This document shows, in pieces, positions 38,002 to 47,541 of a stretch of 64,000 nt of DNA. This stretch comes from Roseateles hydrophilus (GTDB lineage: Bacteria > Pseudomonadota > Gammaproteobacteria > Burkholderiales > Burkholderiaceae_C), in the NCBI RefSeq assembly GCF_026712245.1, contig NZ_JAPPUY010000001.1, positions 806,001-870,000 on the forward strand, written 5' to 3'. Each line of letters opens with the position of its first letter. Within the stretch, counting starts at the first letter, position 1. The position numbers and the translations under genes are program-made. Under the pieces are notes generated by a model. It made no database searches. It saw only the letters and a list, made by a program, of their open reading frames with translations, and had not been told where the DNA came from.

Positions 38002-39807
38002 TTAACCCGCAATGCCAGTACCAGTTTCCAACCCAAACTGCATCGCCGCCAACTTCGCATACAGCCCGCCGCGCGCCACCAACTCATCGTGCCGGCCGAT
38101 GTCGACGATGCGGCCGGCTTCCAGCACGACGATGCGGTCGGCCTTCTGGATGGTGGCCAGCCGGTGCGCGATGACCAGCGTCGTGCGGTGCTGCATCGCC
38201 GCTTCCAGCGCGGCTTGGACGACGCGTTCGCTTTCGGCGTCTAGCGCGCTGGTCGCTTCGTCCAGCAGCAGCAGCGGCGGGTTCTTCAACATCGCGCGGG
38301 CGATGCTGATGCGCTGGCGCTGGCCGCCCGAGAGGCGCACGCCGCGCTCGCCCAAGAAACTGGCGTAGCCCTCCGGCAGCGCGCGGATGAAGTCGTCGGC
38401 GAAGGCGGCCTTGGCGGCGGCCATCACTTCCTCGTCGGTGGCGTCGGGCCGGCCGTAGCGGATGTTCTCCATCGCGGTGGTGGAGAAGATGACGCTGTCC
38501 TGCGGCACCAGGCCGATGGCGGCGCGCAGGTCGGCCAGGCGCAGCGTCTGCGTGGGCTGGCCGTTCAGGCGGATGACGCCGGCCTGCGGGTCGTAAAAGC
38601 GCAGCAGCAGCTGGAACAGCGTCGTCTTGCCGGCGCCGCTGGGGCCCACCAGCGCCACGGTTTCGCCGGGCTGGATGCTGAGCTGTATGCCGTCCAGCGC
38701 TGCGGTCTGCGGGCGGGACGGGTAGTGGAAGCGCACATCGCTGAACTCCACGCGCGAGCCGCCGGCCGGGGCGGGCAGCGGCTGCGGTGAGGCCGGCTCG
38801 GCCACGGGAGACTTGGCCTCCATCAGCTCCACCAGCCGCTCGGTGGCGCCGGCGGCGCGCAGCACATCGCCCCAGACCTCGGCCAGCACGGCCACGCTGC
38901 TGACGAGCAGCGTCACGTACACCACCGTCTGCCCCAGGTGGCCGGCGGTGATGCTGCCGGCGATGACGGCCTGCGTGCCCTGGTACAGCCCCCACAGCAT
39001 GGCGCCGAACACCGTGGTGATGATGAAGGCGACGAGGAAGCTGCGCACCGTGGTGCGCTTGCGGGCGGTGTCGAACGCGGCCTCGCTGGCGTCGGCGAAG
39101 CGTTTGGCCTCCGCACCTTCCTGTGTGTAGCTCTGCACCACGGTGACGGCGTTCAGCACCTCGGCGGCGATGGCCGAGGTGTCGGCCACGCGGTCCTGGC
39201 TGGCGCGCGACAGCTTGCGCACGCGGCGCCCGAAGTACAGCGCCGGCGCCACGATGAGCACCAGGATGCCCAGCACCTGGCCCATCACGTAGGGGTTGGT
39301 GACGATGAGCATCACCAGCGCGCCTATGCCCATCACCGTGTTGCGCAGACCCATGGACAGGCTGGAGCCCACCACCGTTTGCACCACCGTCGTGTCCGTC
39401 GTGATGCGGGACAGCACCTCGCCGGTCTGCGTGGTCTCGAAGAATTCGGGGCTCTGGCGCAGCACGTGGGTGTAGACGGCGTTGCGCAGGTCGGCGGTGA
39501 CGCGCTCGCCCAGCCAGGTCACCATGTAGAAGCGCGAGGCCGAGAAGATGCCTAAAGCCGCGCCCACCGCGAACATCGCCAGGAAGTGCTCGCGCAGCGC
39601 CATCAGCCGCTCGCCGGCATTGGCGGCGCCGAAGCCGGCGTCGATGAGGCCGCGCAGCGCGATGGGGAAGGCCAGCGTCGCCAGCGCGGCGAGCACCAGG
39701 GCCAGCAGCGCCAGCGCGATGCGGCCGCGGTAGGGCTTGAGGAAGGGGGCGAGTCCGGACAGCGAACGGGCCTGGCGCGCGGCCGGGCGTTGGGAGGTTT
39801 CGGGCAT
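38002..39807 (-). CDS. ABC exporter, fused permease and ATPase (MsbA-related)
   Basis: Half-transporter of 601 residues that functions as a homodimer. Six membrane helices lie in residues 25-320. The nucleotide-binding domain has Walker A VGPSGAGKTTLFQ, Q-loop VPQDSVIF, signature VRLSGGQRQRISIARAM, Walker B PLLLLDEATSALD and the H-loop histidine in VIAHRLAT. Most like the MsbA-related exporters (TIGR02204 type); export of lipids or drugs is expected, and the substrate is unknown. It ends 143 bases upstream of the TPR gene and starts 40 bases after the acetyl-CoA hydrolase stop on the same strand. Confidence 0.92.
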   Translation of the reverse strand: MPETSQRPAARQARSLSGLAPFLKPYRGRIALALLALVLAALATLAFPIALRGLIDAGFGAANAGERLMALREHFLAMFAVGAALGIFSASRFYMVTWLGERVTADLRNAVYTHVLRQSPEFFETTQTGEVLSRITTDTTVVQTVVGSSLSMGLRNTVMGIGALVMLIVTNPYVMGQVLGILVLIVAPALYFGRRVRKLSRASQDRVADTSAIAAEVLNAVTVVQSYTQEGAEAKRFADASEAAFDTARKRTTVRSFLVAFIITTVFGAMLWGLYQGTQAVIAGSITAGHLGQTVVYVTLLVSSVAVLAEVWGDVLRAAGATERLVELMEAKSPVAEPASPQPLPAPAGGSRVEFSDVRFHYPSRPQTAALDGIQLSIQPGETVALVGPSGAGKTTLFQLLLRFYDPQAGVIRLNGQPTQTLRLADLRAAIGLVPQDSVIFSTTAMENIRYGRPDATDEEVMAAAKAAFADDFIRALPEGYASFLGERGVRLSGGQRQRISIARAMLKNPPLLLLDEATSALDAESERVVQAALEAAMQHRTTLVIAHRLATIQKADRIVVLEAGRIVDIGRHDELVARGGLYAKLAAMQFGLETGTGIAG

Positions 39808-39847
39808 CGGGGCAGTGTAGGGACGGCTCGCGTCCCCGCCAGCTTAC

Positions 39848-41959
39848 TCAGAGATTGGCGCCCAGCAGCCGGCGCAGCACCACGTCCTTCAGGCTGTGGG
39901 CCTCGTCCAGCCCCAGCCGCTGCAGGTAGGCGGCGGGCACGGCGCGCTGCGGGCCCAGGCTGGCCAGCGCCAGTTGCAGCAGCTCCAGCGGGTGATGGCT
40001 GGCGTGCTTGAGCTTTTTGAGCGCGCGCACGATGCGGAGTTCGTCCTCGTCCAGGTCGGTGCCGAACGGGAAGTCGGGCAGCGCGCCGGCCTCGCGGGCC
40101 GGGCGCAGCAGTTCTTTCAGCGATTCGGGCGTGTTGTGGCGCGCCGCCTCGGGCAGCTGCCAGTCGGGCGCGAGCTTGCCGTGGGCCTGGGCTTCGTGCA
40201 TGAGGCCTTGCTGGAAGCGCGAGTCGGCGATGCACAGCAGCCGCTGCACGCATTCGGCGTCGGTCGCGCCGCGCAGGTCGGCCACGCCGTACTCGGTGAC
40301 GACGAGGTCGCGCAGGTGGCGCGGAATGGTGCAGTTGGCGTGGCTCCAGACGATGTTGGACTGCAGGCCGGCCGCGTTGTCGTGCGTGGCACGCAGCGCC
40401 AGCACCGAGCGTGCGCCGGCCAGCGCCTGCGCCTGCGCGACGAAGTTGTACTGCCCGCCCACGCCGGAAACGACGCGGCCGTCGCCCAGCGCGTCGGACG
40501 ACGCGGCGCCCAGCAGTGTCATCTTCATCGTGGTGTTGATGAAGCGCGCGTCGCGCCGCTGCGCACGCTTGAGTGCCTCGGGCGCGCCGGGGCTGTCGTA
40601 CAGCTCGTTGACGAAGGCGATGCGGGTCATCGCGATGTCGGCCCGCTCGGCGTCGCTCATGTCCCGCAGCCGCTGGTAGAAGGCGCGCGGGCCGAGGAAG
40701 AAGCCGCCGTGCATCGCCACCGTGCCGCGCCAGGCGGCGCCCAGCATGCCGGCGGGCAGCAGGTTCACGTCGTTGGCGCAGCTGAGCTCGCCGCAGCGCA
40801 GGCGGTCGCCGTCCAGCTGCAGCGCGGGGTGCAGCAGGCCCAGCTGTTGCCAGTGCGCCAGCGTGGCGGGCGTGAGCTGCGTCGCCAGGGCGCCGTCGTC
40901 GGCCAGCGCCTGCACGGCGGCCGGGCTGGGCGCGGCGGGCAGGCGGCCGGCGTTGGCCAGGCGCTGCAGCGCGAGGTCGGGGTAGACGCGGCGGCGGATG
41001 AGGCCGGCGTCCAGCAGCTGCAGCAGGCTGTTGGAAAACATCTCGGAGCAGCCGTACAGGCCTTGCTCGAAGCGGCCCGTGTGCCGGCCGGACAGCGGCG
41101 CGGCGCGGTCCAGACTCTCGATGAGCGCGCAGAACTCGCCGTTGCAGCGTTCGCGCAGCAGCAGCGCCTGCGCGATGGCGTCGCCCAGCGAGCCGATGCC
41201 GATCTGCAGCGTGCCGCCGTCGGGCAGCAGGCTGGCGGCGTGCAGGCCGATGGCGTAGTCGGCCTTGGACACGGCCGGGTTGGGCGGCGCGAACAGCGCG
41301 TGGTGGCCCTGGGGCACGTCCACGATCAGGTCGAAGAAGTCCTCGCCCACCTCGGCCGGGCCGGGCATGAAGGGCAGCTGTTCGTTCAGCACCGCCACCA
41401 CCAGCAGTGGCTGGCCCAGCGCGCGGCAGTGGTCGACGAAGTCGGCCGTGAGGTCGGGGTTGCTGGACAGCGAGTAGCGCCGCCGGCCATCGGCGTCGCG
41501 GCGCACCGCCACGGCCTGGGCCAGCACGTTGGCGCCCTGGGCCCGCATGTCGCGCACGGCCAGGCTGTAGTTGCTGCAGATGAAGCCCTGCTGCGCGGCG
41601 TCGTTGCCGAGGTAGTCGGCCGTCTTCAGGAAGAACTCGCGCACGGCGATGTGCGCCGGCAGCGCCTGCGCGCGGGCGGCCTTCACGTAGGCAAGGTCGG
41701 GGTAGTCGCCGAACACGCGGGCCACCAGCGGCGCGAGGAAGTGGCGCTCCAGGTCGCTGGCGCCCGCGGGCTTTTCCAGCGACAGCGCGGTCAGGATGGT
41801 CAGCGGCCGCGACGGGTCGGCGGCCATGCGCTCGTACAGCGCGTTGACCAGCGCATTGGGCTTGCCGATGCCCAGCGGCAGCGCCAGGTGGACGGGGCCG
41901 TCCACACGGGCCAGCAGGGTGGTGACGGCGGTGTCGAGATCGGTGAGCAGGGCGGGCAT
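39848..41959 (-). CDS. Acetyl-CoA hydrolase/transferase family protein
   Basis: A protein of about 703 residues of the CoA-transferase superfamily. The N-terminal part begins TDLDTAVTTLLARVDGP and includes PLGIGKPNALVNALYERM. The GIGSLGDAIAQALLLRE block is the CoA-binding glycine motif, and the C-terminal domain carries VSGVGGQYNFVAQAQAL and VTEYGVADLRG, typical of acetyl-CoA hydrolase/4-hydroxybutyrate CoA-transferase enzymes. It is about 100-200 residues longer than classical members, as in other Burkholderiales proteins of this type. The start at 41959 is chosen by family alignment; 41977 is possible. The physiological acyl group is not predictable. Confidence 0.85.
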   Translation of the reverse strand: MPALLTDLDTAVTTLLARVDGPVHLALPLGIGKPNALVNALYERMAADPSRPLTILTALSLEKPAGASDLERHFLAPLVARVFGDYPDLAYVKAARAQALPAHIAVREFFLKTADYLGNDAAQQGFICSNYSLAVRDMRAQGANVLAQAVAVRRDADGRRRYSLSSNPDLTADFVDHCRALGQPLLVVAVLNEQLPFMPGPAEVGEDFFDLIVDVPQGHHALFAPPNPAVSKADYAIGLHAASLLPDGGTLQIGIGSLGDAIAQALLLRERCNGEFCALIESLDRAAPLSGRHTGRFEQGLYGCSEMFSNSLLQLLDAGLIRRRVYPDLALQRLANAGRLPAAPSPAAVQALADDGALATQLTPATLAHWQQLGLLHPALQLDGDRLRCGELSCANDVNLLPAGMLGAAWRGTVAMHGGFFLGPRAFYQRLRDMSDAERADIAMTRIAFVNELYDSPGAPEALKRAQRRDARFINTTMKMTLLGAASSDALGDGRVVSGVGGQYNFVAQAQALAGARSVLALRATHDNAAGLQSNIVWSHANCTIPRHLRDLVVTEYGVADLRGATDAECVQRLLCIADSRFQQGLMHEAQAHGKLAPDWQLPEAARHNTPESLKELLRPAREAGALPDFPFGTDLDEDELRIVRALKKLKHASHHPLELLQLALASLGPQRAVPAAYLQRLGLDEAHSLKDVVLRRLLGANL

Positions 41960-42026
41960 GGCCGCAGTCTCGGCCATCGCGCGGGGCCAGGGCTTGACTT
42001 GGCGCAGGCGCGCGGCGCGTGGCTCA

Positions 42027-42185
42027 GAGGTTGAGAGTTTTTCGGCCGTGCCAGAAAGGCGCGTCAAAGCGCCCTCGAACGAGGCGCAAAGCGCAGCCAT
42101 AACTCGGGCTATGGCGAGCATTTGCAACGACGGGCGAGGGCGTTTTGGCGTGCAAGGCGGGCATGGGTGAAAGACTGTCAACCTC
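42027..42185. repeat. MITE-like 159-bp inverted-repeat element
   Basis: The ends are 17-base imperfect inverted repeats: GAGGTTGAGAGTTTTTC at 42027-42043, and its counterpart at 42169-42185 reading GAGGTTGACAGTCTTTC on the other strand (15 of 17 identical). Inside, further inverted segments pair (CGCCCTCG with CGAGGGCG, GCCATA with TATGGC), so the whole unit can fold into one long hairpin. It has no coding capacity. It lies exactly between the acetyl-CoA hydrolase start region and the stop codon of the lipocalin gene (42186-42188). Confidence 0.6.
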
Positions 42186-43217
42186 TCAGACCATGGGCGG
42201 CTTGCCGACGTAGCCGGTCAGCTCCAGGTAGCCCCAGCCGATCTCCTGGCCGGCGGCGTCCAGCAGGCGCGCGGCGCCTTCCCAGTAGACGAGGCCGCTG
42301 CTGCGCCGGGCGTCCACCTCCTGCGCGTCGAAGGCGGCCTCCAGCCGCATCTCGCCGGCCGGGCTCTGCAGCCGCCAGGCCACCGGCCAGCGGCCGCTGG
42401 TGACCGGGCTGGTCCAGTGGCGCAGCGGCGTCATCACCACCTCGTCGGGGCGGAAGCTGCGGTCGGCCTGGCCCGGCGTGCGCACGCTGCCGCCGGCCCA
42501 GTCGCGCTGGCCGTCCTCGCGGCGCAACTGGAAGAGCGTGAGCGCGCGGCCGTCGTGCAGGTTGATGCCCAGCCAGTCCCAGCCGGCGGTGTCGCCGAGG
42601 TAGTTGTCGCTCCACTCGTGGTCCAGCCACGCGCGGCCGGTCAGGCGCTGCGGGCGGCCGTCGAGCACGAGGTCGGCCGTCGTCGCGAGCTGCGGGCGGG
42701 AGTAGTAGTGGCTGAACTGGTCTTCGTCCGAGCCTTTGCGTGAGATGCCGGCCTCGCCCTGCAGCAGCGGCGGCGCGGTGGTGGCGAGCTGCAGCGCCAG
42801 CGTGAAGCCGGGGCCGTTGAACGCGGCGCGGTAGCCCTCGGGCGTACGCGTGAGCGTCCAGTCGCGCAGCTTCAGCGCGCAGTCACCCACGCGGGCCTCG
42901 GCCACGCCGGGCAGCGCGCGCAGCAGCCGCTGGGTGTGGCGTTGCTGGCGGGCGGCGAGGTCCGACAGCGCCACATGCCCCAGCAGCAGCTGCTTGGCGG
43001 CCAGCGGGCTGGGGTGGTCGCTCGGTGCCGGGCCGGGCACGCGGAAGAAGGTGAGCTGGTAGCCGTAGCGCGGCGGCTGGCCGGGCGTGCCCAGCAGGCC
43101 GGTGACGTACCACCACTCGATGCCCAGCGCCGGGTGGGCGCCGAAGTCGGCGGGGAAGCGCATCGCCGCACGCGCATTCAGCGGCAGGGCGGCGAGCAGC
43201 AGGGCGCGGCGCTTCAT
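42186..43217 (-). CDS. AttH/CrtC-type lipocalin-like periplasmic protein
   Basis: A 343-residue protein of the AttH/carotenoid-hydratase-like lipocalin superfamily, with signal segment MKRRALLLAALPLNARA. Family blocks are GIEWWYVTGLL near the N-terminus, HYYSRPQL, LDHEWSDNYLGDTAGWDWLG and GWGYLELTGYVG at the end. Such proteins are commonly encoded with an FtsX-type permease and a LolD-type ATPase, as here. The start overlaps the permease stop as ATGA. It is probably a periplasmic lipid-binding partner of that transporter; there is no evidence for carotenoid genes in the window. The stop codon touches the right end of the inverted-repeat element. Confidence 0.87.
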   Translation of the reverse strand: MKRRALLLAALPLNARAAMRFPADFGAHPALGIEWWYVTGLLGTPGQPPRYGYQLTFFRVPGPAPSDHPSPLAAKQLLLGHVALSDLAARQQRHTQRLLRALPGVAEARVGDCALKLRDWTLTRTPEGYRAAFNGPGFTLALQLATTAPPLLQGEAGISRKGSDEDQFSHYYSRPQLATTADLVLDGRPQRLTGRAWLDHEWSDNYLGDTAGWDWLGINLHDGRALTLFQLRREDGQRDWAGGSVRTPGQADRSFRPDEVVMTPLRHWTSPVTSGRWPVAWRLQSPAGEMRLEAAFDAQEVDARRSSGLVYWEGAARLLDAAGQEIGWGYLELTGYVGKPPMV

Positions 43218-45769
43218 GCGTCCTCCCGCACGGCGCGCACCGCATGGTCACCCAGCGCGCGCCGGCCGGCCAGCAGCGACGCGCACACGGCCGCCGCGAA
43301 CGCAAGGCCCACGAGCACGGCGAGGCGCGTGACGGGCAGGTGCATCTCCATGCTCCAGTGAAAACTCTGCGGGTTGACGACGAACACCAGCACCGCGCTC
43401 AGGCCCAAGCCCAGCCCCAGGCCGGCCAGCGCGCCCGCGCCGCCGGTGAGGCTGGCTTCCAGCAGCAGCAGCTTCATCAGCGCGCGGCGCGACAGGCCCA
43501 GGTGGCGCAGCAGCCCGAACTCGCGCTTGCGCGCCAGCGCCTGTGCCGACTGGCTGGCGATGACGCCGAACAGCCCCACCGCCAACGCCACGGCCTGCAG
43601 CCACACGGTGATGGCGAAGCTGCGGTCAAAGATCTGCAGCGACAGCGTGCGCAACTCGCCGGCGGCGGCGGTGTCGATGTCCTCGGCCTGCGCGGCGGCG
43701 GCGCGCACGGCCTGGCGGGCGGCGTCCAGCGGCTGGCCGGGCCGCAGCCACAGCGCGAGTTCGGTGATGCGCTCATCGCCGCTGGCGGCGCGGTAATCCG
43801 CCAGCGCCATCCACAGCGCGGCGCTCTGGCGCGAGTAGTCGCGCCACACGCCCATCACCTGCACGCTGACGCGGCCGCCGCCGTCCACCAGCTCCACGGT
43901 CAGCACCCGGCCGGGCTGCAGGCCGTTCTGGTCGCGCCCGGCCTCGTTGACCCACACCGCCAGTGCGCCCGGCGCCCGCTCGCCTTGCCAGCGCTGCAGC
44001 AGCGGCAGGCCGCCTTCGTCCATGGGCCGGGCGGTCAGCGACACGGGTTCGGCGCCCGGCGCCAGCCGCACGCGGGTGCTGCGTTGCGGCGCGCTGCGGG
44101 CGATGGCGGGCAGCTGGTCCACGGCCTGCAGGTAGGCCGGCGCCAGCGGGGCGGGCAGGCCGTCGGGCCCGCGCAGCGAGGAGCGCACGTAGAGGTCGGC
44201 CGGCAGCGCGTGGTCCAGCCACTGCATCAGGGACGCGCGGAAGCTGCCGATCATCACGGTCATCGCGACGGCCAGCGCCAGCGCCACCAGCACGCCGGCC
44301 AGCGAGCGGCGGGCTTCGGTGGCCTGATCGCGGCTGCGCTCGCGGGCCAGCAACAGCAGCGCGCCCGACGGCAGGCGTGCCAGCAGCGCCGCCAGCCCGC
44401 GCACCAGCGCCGGCACCAGCGCCATGCCGCCGATCAACAGCACGAACATCGACAGATAGGCTGCCACCGGCGTGCCGTCCAGTGGCGGCAGGGTGGCCAG
44501 CGCCGCGCCCAGCGCCAGCAGCGCCAGGCCCACCCAGGCGGGCAGCGTGCGCCCGGCCGGCAGCCCCAGGCCCTTGAGCACCAGGGCCGGTGCGATGCGG
44601 CGCACGGTGAGTGCCGGCGCCAGCGCGGCGGCCAGCGCCGCCACCAGGCCCAGCGCCCCGTAGGCAAGCCCTGGCCCCAGCAGTGGCTGGTTGAACAGCA
44701 GCCCGACCGACGAGCCGCCCTCGCCATGCAGGCCCAGGTCGCTGCCCAGCAGCTTCAGCGCGCCGGCCGCCAGGCCCACGCCCAGCGCCAGCCCCAGCGC
44801 CGTGCCGACGATGCCGATGGCCGCGCCTTCGATGAGGATGAGCCGCCAGCGCATGCGTGCCGACACGCCCAACACGCCCACCAGCGCCCATTGCGGCAGC
44901 CGCTGCGCGGTGGCCAGAGACAGCACGGCGTAGACGAGGAAGCTGCCGGTGAACAGCGCCATCAGCGCCAGCAGGCCGAGGTTGACGCGGTAGGCGCGCG
45001 TCATGTCCGACAGGCGCTCGCCTTCATCGGCCGGCGGCTCGGCGCGCCAGTGGGCGGGCTGGCGCGCGGCCCAGGCGCGGGCGTCCACGCCGTCGGCGAG
45101 CTGGACGTCGATGCGGTCCAGCGCGCCCAGGCGGCCCAGCAGCTGCTGGGCGTCGGCGATGTCCAGCAGCGCCAGCGGGGCGTTGCCGGCGGCGATGCGG
45201 CCGCCAACCGCGAACTCGACATCGCGCGGCGTGGGGTCGCCGGGCACGGCGATGCGCAGCGTCAGCGTGGTCTGGCCCTCGGCGAGGTGGCGGCGCGCGG
45301 CGGCGTTGAGGTGCAGCGTGCGCGCGCCCAGCAGCGCGCCGGGGCCGCCGCCATCGACCTGGGGCAGCAGGTCGGGCGCCAGCGGCCGGGCGCCGCCGGC
45401 CGAGGCCAGCAGGGCCAGCACGTCAGCGCCGGTGATGCGGATCAGCAGCGGCCGCTCATCGGCGCCGGTCTTGCCGCGCCAGACGGCCTGGCCCTGCAGC
45501 ACGGGGTTGGCGGCGGCCACCTCGGGCTGCTGGAGCAGGGCGGTGAAGTCGGCATCGGTCAGCGGGCCGCTGCGGGCGCGCAGCACGAGGTCGGGCTGGC
45601 CATTGACGCTGCGCGCGGCCCGCGCGAACTCGGTAAGCGCGGCGCCGTTGAGCAGGTGCACGCCGAAAGCGAGGGCGACGCCCAGCATCACGGCGATGAC
45701 GGCCAGCACCACACGGCCGGGCTGGTCGCGCCAGGCGGGCCAGGTGAGGTGGCGCCAGAGGGACGTCAT
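43214..45769 (-). CDS. ABC transporter permease, FtsX family (large, two-module)
   Basis: An 851-residue inner-membrane permease with duplicated MacB/FtsX modules. An N-terminal helix (about 18-40) is followed by a first periplasmic domain and helices near 265-400. A second module has a further periplasmic domain and the terminal helices (KREFGLLRHLGLSRRALMKL is the coupling segment). It belongs with the ATPase gene 93 bases upstream and the AttH-like lipocalin downstream, matching the widespread lolD-ftsX-attH export cassette. Substrate unknown; a lipid or hydrophobic envelope compound is inferred. Confidence 0.9.
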   Translation of the reverse strand: MTSLWRHLTWPAWRDQPGRVVLAVIAVMLGVALAFGVHLLNGAALTEFARAARSVNGQPDLVLRARSGPLTDADFTALLQQPEVAAANPVLQGQAVWRGKTGADERPLLIRITGADVLALLASAGGARPLAPDLLPQVDGGGPGALLGARTLHLNAAARRHLAEGQTTLTLRIAVPGDPTPRDVEFAVGGRIAAGNAPLALLDIADAQQLLGRLGALDRIDVQLADGVDARAWAARQPAHWRAEPPADEGERLSDMTRAYRVNLGLLALMALFTGSFLVYAVLSLATAQRLPQWALVGVLGVSARMRWRLILIEGAAIGIVGTALGLALGVGLAAGALKLLGSDLGLHGEGGSSVGLLFNQPLLGPGLAYGALGLVAALAAALAPALTVRRIAPALVLKGLGLPAGRTLPAWVGLALLALGAALATLPPLDGTPVAAYLSMFVLLIGGMALVPALVRGLAALLARLPSGALLLLARERSRDQATEARRSLAGVLVALALAVAMTVMIGSFRASLMQWLDHALPADLYVRSSLRGPDGLPAPLAPAYLQAVDQLPAIARSAPQRSTRVRLAPGAEPVSLTARPMDEGGLPLLQRWQGERAPGALAVWVNEAGRDQNGLQPGRVLTVELVDGGGRVSVQVMGVWRDYSRQSAALWMALADYRAASGDERITELALWLRPGQPLDAARQAVRAAAAQAEDIDTAAAGELRTLSLQIFDRSFAITVWLQAVALAVGLFGVIASQSAQALARKREFGLLRHLGLSRRALMKLLLLEASLTGGAGALAGLGLGLGLSAVLVFVVNPQSFHWSMEMHLPVTRLAVLVGLAFAAAVCASLLAGRRALGDHAVRAVREDA

Positions 45770-45862
45770 GGCTTCGCGCGATCTGGCTTGCCGCCCAGGC
45801 CGATGCCGGGACGTCGCCCGCCGGGGCGAACTCCCGGCATGGGCGGTGGCGTCAAGCCAAAG

Positions 45863-46516
45863 TCACGAGGCATGCAACCCATCTGCATCCAGGCGCAACC
45901 GGCGATCCGCCGCCTGCGCCGCCACGTCCGAGTGCGTCACCAGCAGACAAGCCGCGCCAACGTCATGCGTGCAGCGCCGCAGCAGGTCGAGCACCTCCGC
46001 CGCATGCCGTGCATCCAGGTTGCCAGTGGGCTCGTCCGCCAGCACCAGCTTTGGCCGGTGCACCAAGGCGCGTGCGATGGCCACCCGCTGCAACTGCCCG
46101 CCCGACAACTGCCGCGGCATGCGCGCCGCCAGCGAGCCGAGGTTCACCGCGTCCAGCATCGCCGCCACCCGGCCGTCGTCCCGCTGCCCCAGCAGCCGCA
46201 AGGGCAGGGCGACGTTGTCCGCCACGCTCAGGTGTGGCAGCAGGTGGAAGGCCTGGAAGATGAAGCCCAGCGACTGCCGCCGCAGCGCCGAGCGCGCCTC
46301 GTCGTCCAGCGGCCGCAGGTCCTGCCCGGCCAGCGTGATCGAGCCGGCATCGGCCTCGTCCAGCCCGGCCAGGCAGTTCAGCAGCGTGGACTTGCCGCTG
46401 CCCGATTCGCCCAGCAGCGCAACGATCTCGCCCGCGGCCAGGTCCAGGTCAATGCCGGTGAACACCGGCGTGTCGGCGTAGCGCTTCGCGAGCCCGCGGG
46501 CAGAAAGCACCGTCAT
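45863..46516 (-). CDS. ABC transporter ATP-binding protein (LolD-like)
   Basis: A 217-residue ATPase with Walker [19 protein letters not shown]-loop [14 protein letters not shown], signature [16 protein letters not shown], Walker [13 protein letters not shown] and H-loop VTHSDV. ATG at 46516 overlaps the miaA stop as ATGA, favouring it over GTG at 46528. It energises the FtsX permease downstream; 93 bases without a gene separate them. Although placed in the mutL-miaA operon, its function is unrelated to repair or tRNA modification. Confidence 0.91.
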   Translation of the reverse strand: MTVLSARGLAKRYADTPVFTGIDLDLAAGEIVALLGESGSGKSTLLNCLAGLDEADAGSITLAGQDLRPLDDEARSALRRQSLGFIFQAFHLLPHLSVADNVALPLRLLGQRDDGRVAAMLDAVNLGSLAARMPRQLSGGQLQRVAIARALVHRPKLVLADEPTGNLDARHAAEVLDLLRRCTHDVGAACLLVTHSDVAAQAADRRLRLDADGLHAS

Positions 46517-47541
46517 GCGTTCATCCACCTTTGCAATGCAGCCAGCAGCTCCGGGATGGGCTGCGCGCCATCGCAGGCGATGACGCGCCGCCTGGGCATG
46601 CTGCGCAGCCAGGTGACCTGGCGTTTGGCAAGCTGCCGCGTCGCGGCAATGCCGCGCTCGCGCAGGTCGCCCAAGGCAGCGCCGGGCCGCCCCAAGCTGC
46701 CTTGACCCCCTCGGGGGGCGGACTGGTCATTGCCCAGTCCTGGGGGCGCCATCTCTTCATCGGCGTCCAGCGCCTCCCACACCTGCCGGTAGCCCACGCA
46801 GCGCATGGACGGCAGCGCCAGTGACAGGTCGCCGCGCGCGCGCAGTGCCTTCACTTCGTCGATCAACCCATGCTCAAGCATCTGATCGAAGCGCTGCGCC
46901 AGCCGCTCGTGCAGCCAGGCGCGGTCGGTGGGCTCCAGCGAAAACAGCGGCCAGTCCACGCCGTCGTCGCGCGACGCGGCGTGCAGCGCGCTCAAGGGTT
47001 GGCCGGTCAGGCGGATGACCTCCAGCGCGCGCTGGATGCGCTGGCTGTCGTTGGGGGCCAGGCGCGCGCCGGTCTCGGGGTCCAGCGTGGCCAGCTCCGC
47101 ATGCATGGCGGGCCAGCCGCGCTCGGCAGCCTCGGCGTCAATGGCCGCGCGCAGGTCGGCATCGGCCTGCGGCAGCGTCGACAGGCCGTCGAACAGCGCC
47201 TTGAAATACAGCATGGTGCCGCCCACTAGCAGCGGCAGCTTGCCGCGCGCGGCGATCTCGCCCGCGAGCCGCTTGGCGTCGCGAACGAAGTCGGCGGCGG
47301 AGTAGCTCTCCAGCGGGTCGAGGATGTCGATCAGGTGATGCGGCACCGCGGCCTGCTCGGCGGCCGTGGGCTTGGCGGTGCCGATGTCCATGCCGCGGTA
47401 CACCAGCGCCGAGTCGACGCTGATGATCTCGACCGGCAGCACCTCGGCGATGGCCAAGGCCGCCGCCGTCTTGCCGCAGCCGGTGGGGCCGGCCAAACAG
47501 ATCGGGGTCAGAAGCGCTCCCACGGTGCCAGGTAACGCCAT
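46513..47541 (-). CDS. miaA: tRNA dimethylallyltransferase with in-frame insertion
   Basis: Adds the dimethylallyl group to adenosine-37 of tRNAs that read UNN codons. The product is 342 residues. P-loop [17 protein letters not shown] is at the N-terminus, then [19 protein letters not shown] with the catalytic Asp, the [16 protein letters not shown] block and [16 protein letters not shown]. Between this block and [15 protein letters not shown], normally adjacent, lies an insertion of about 30 residues ([20 protein letters not shown] and onward) encoded by a hairpin-rich, repeat-like DNA segment. The frame is intact. The start at 47541 overlaps the pseudouridine synthase gene by 34 bases; the stop overlaps the ABC ATPase start. 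Confidence 0.92.
   Translation of the reverse strand: MALPGTVGALLTPICLAGPTGCGKTAAALAIAEVLPVEIISVDSALVYRGMDIGTAKPTAAEQAAVPHHLIDILDPLESYSAADFVRDAKRLAGEIAARGKLPLLVGGTMLYFKALFDGLSTLPQADADLRAAIDAEAAERGWPAMHAELATLDPETGARLAPNDSQRIQRALEVIRLTGQPLSALHAASRDDGVDWPLFSLEPTDRAWLHERLAQRFDQMLEHGLIDEVKALRARGDLSLALPSMRCVGYRQVWEALDADEEMAPPGLGNDQSAPRGGQGSLGRPGAALGDLRERGIAATRQLAKRQVTWLRSMPRRRVIACDGAQPIPELLAALQRWMNA
46675..46750. repeat. Hairpin-rich repeat-like insertion inside miaA
   Basis: Three nested inverted repeats follow one another: GGCAGC/GCTGCC (46675-46680 and 46696-46701), ACCCCC/GGGGGG around 46705-46718, and GGACTGG/CCAGTCC (46720-46726 and 46734-46740). The segment interrupts the normally contiguous MiaA sequence without breaking the frame, which points to insertion of a short dispersed palindromic repeat. 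Confidence 0.5.
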
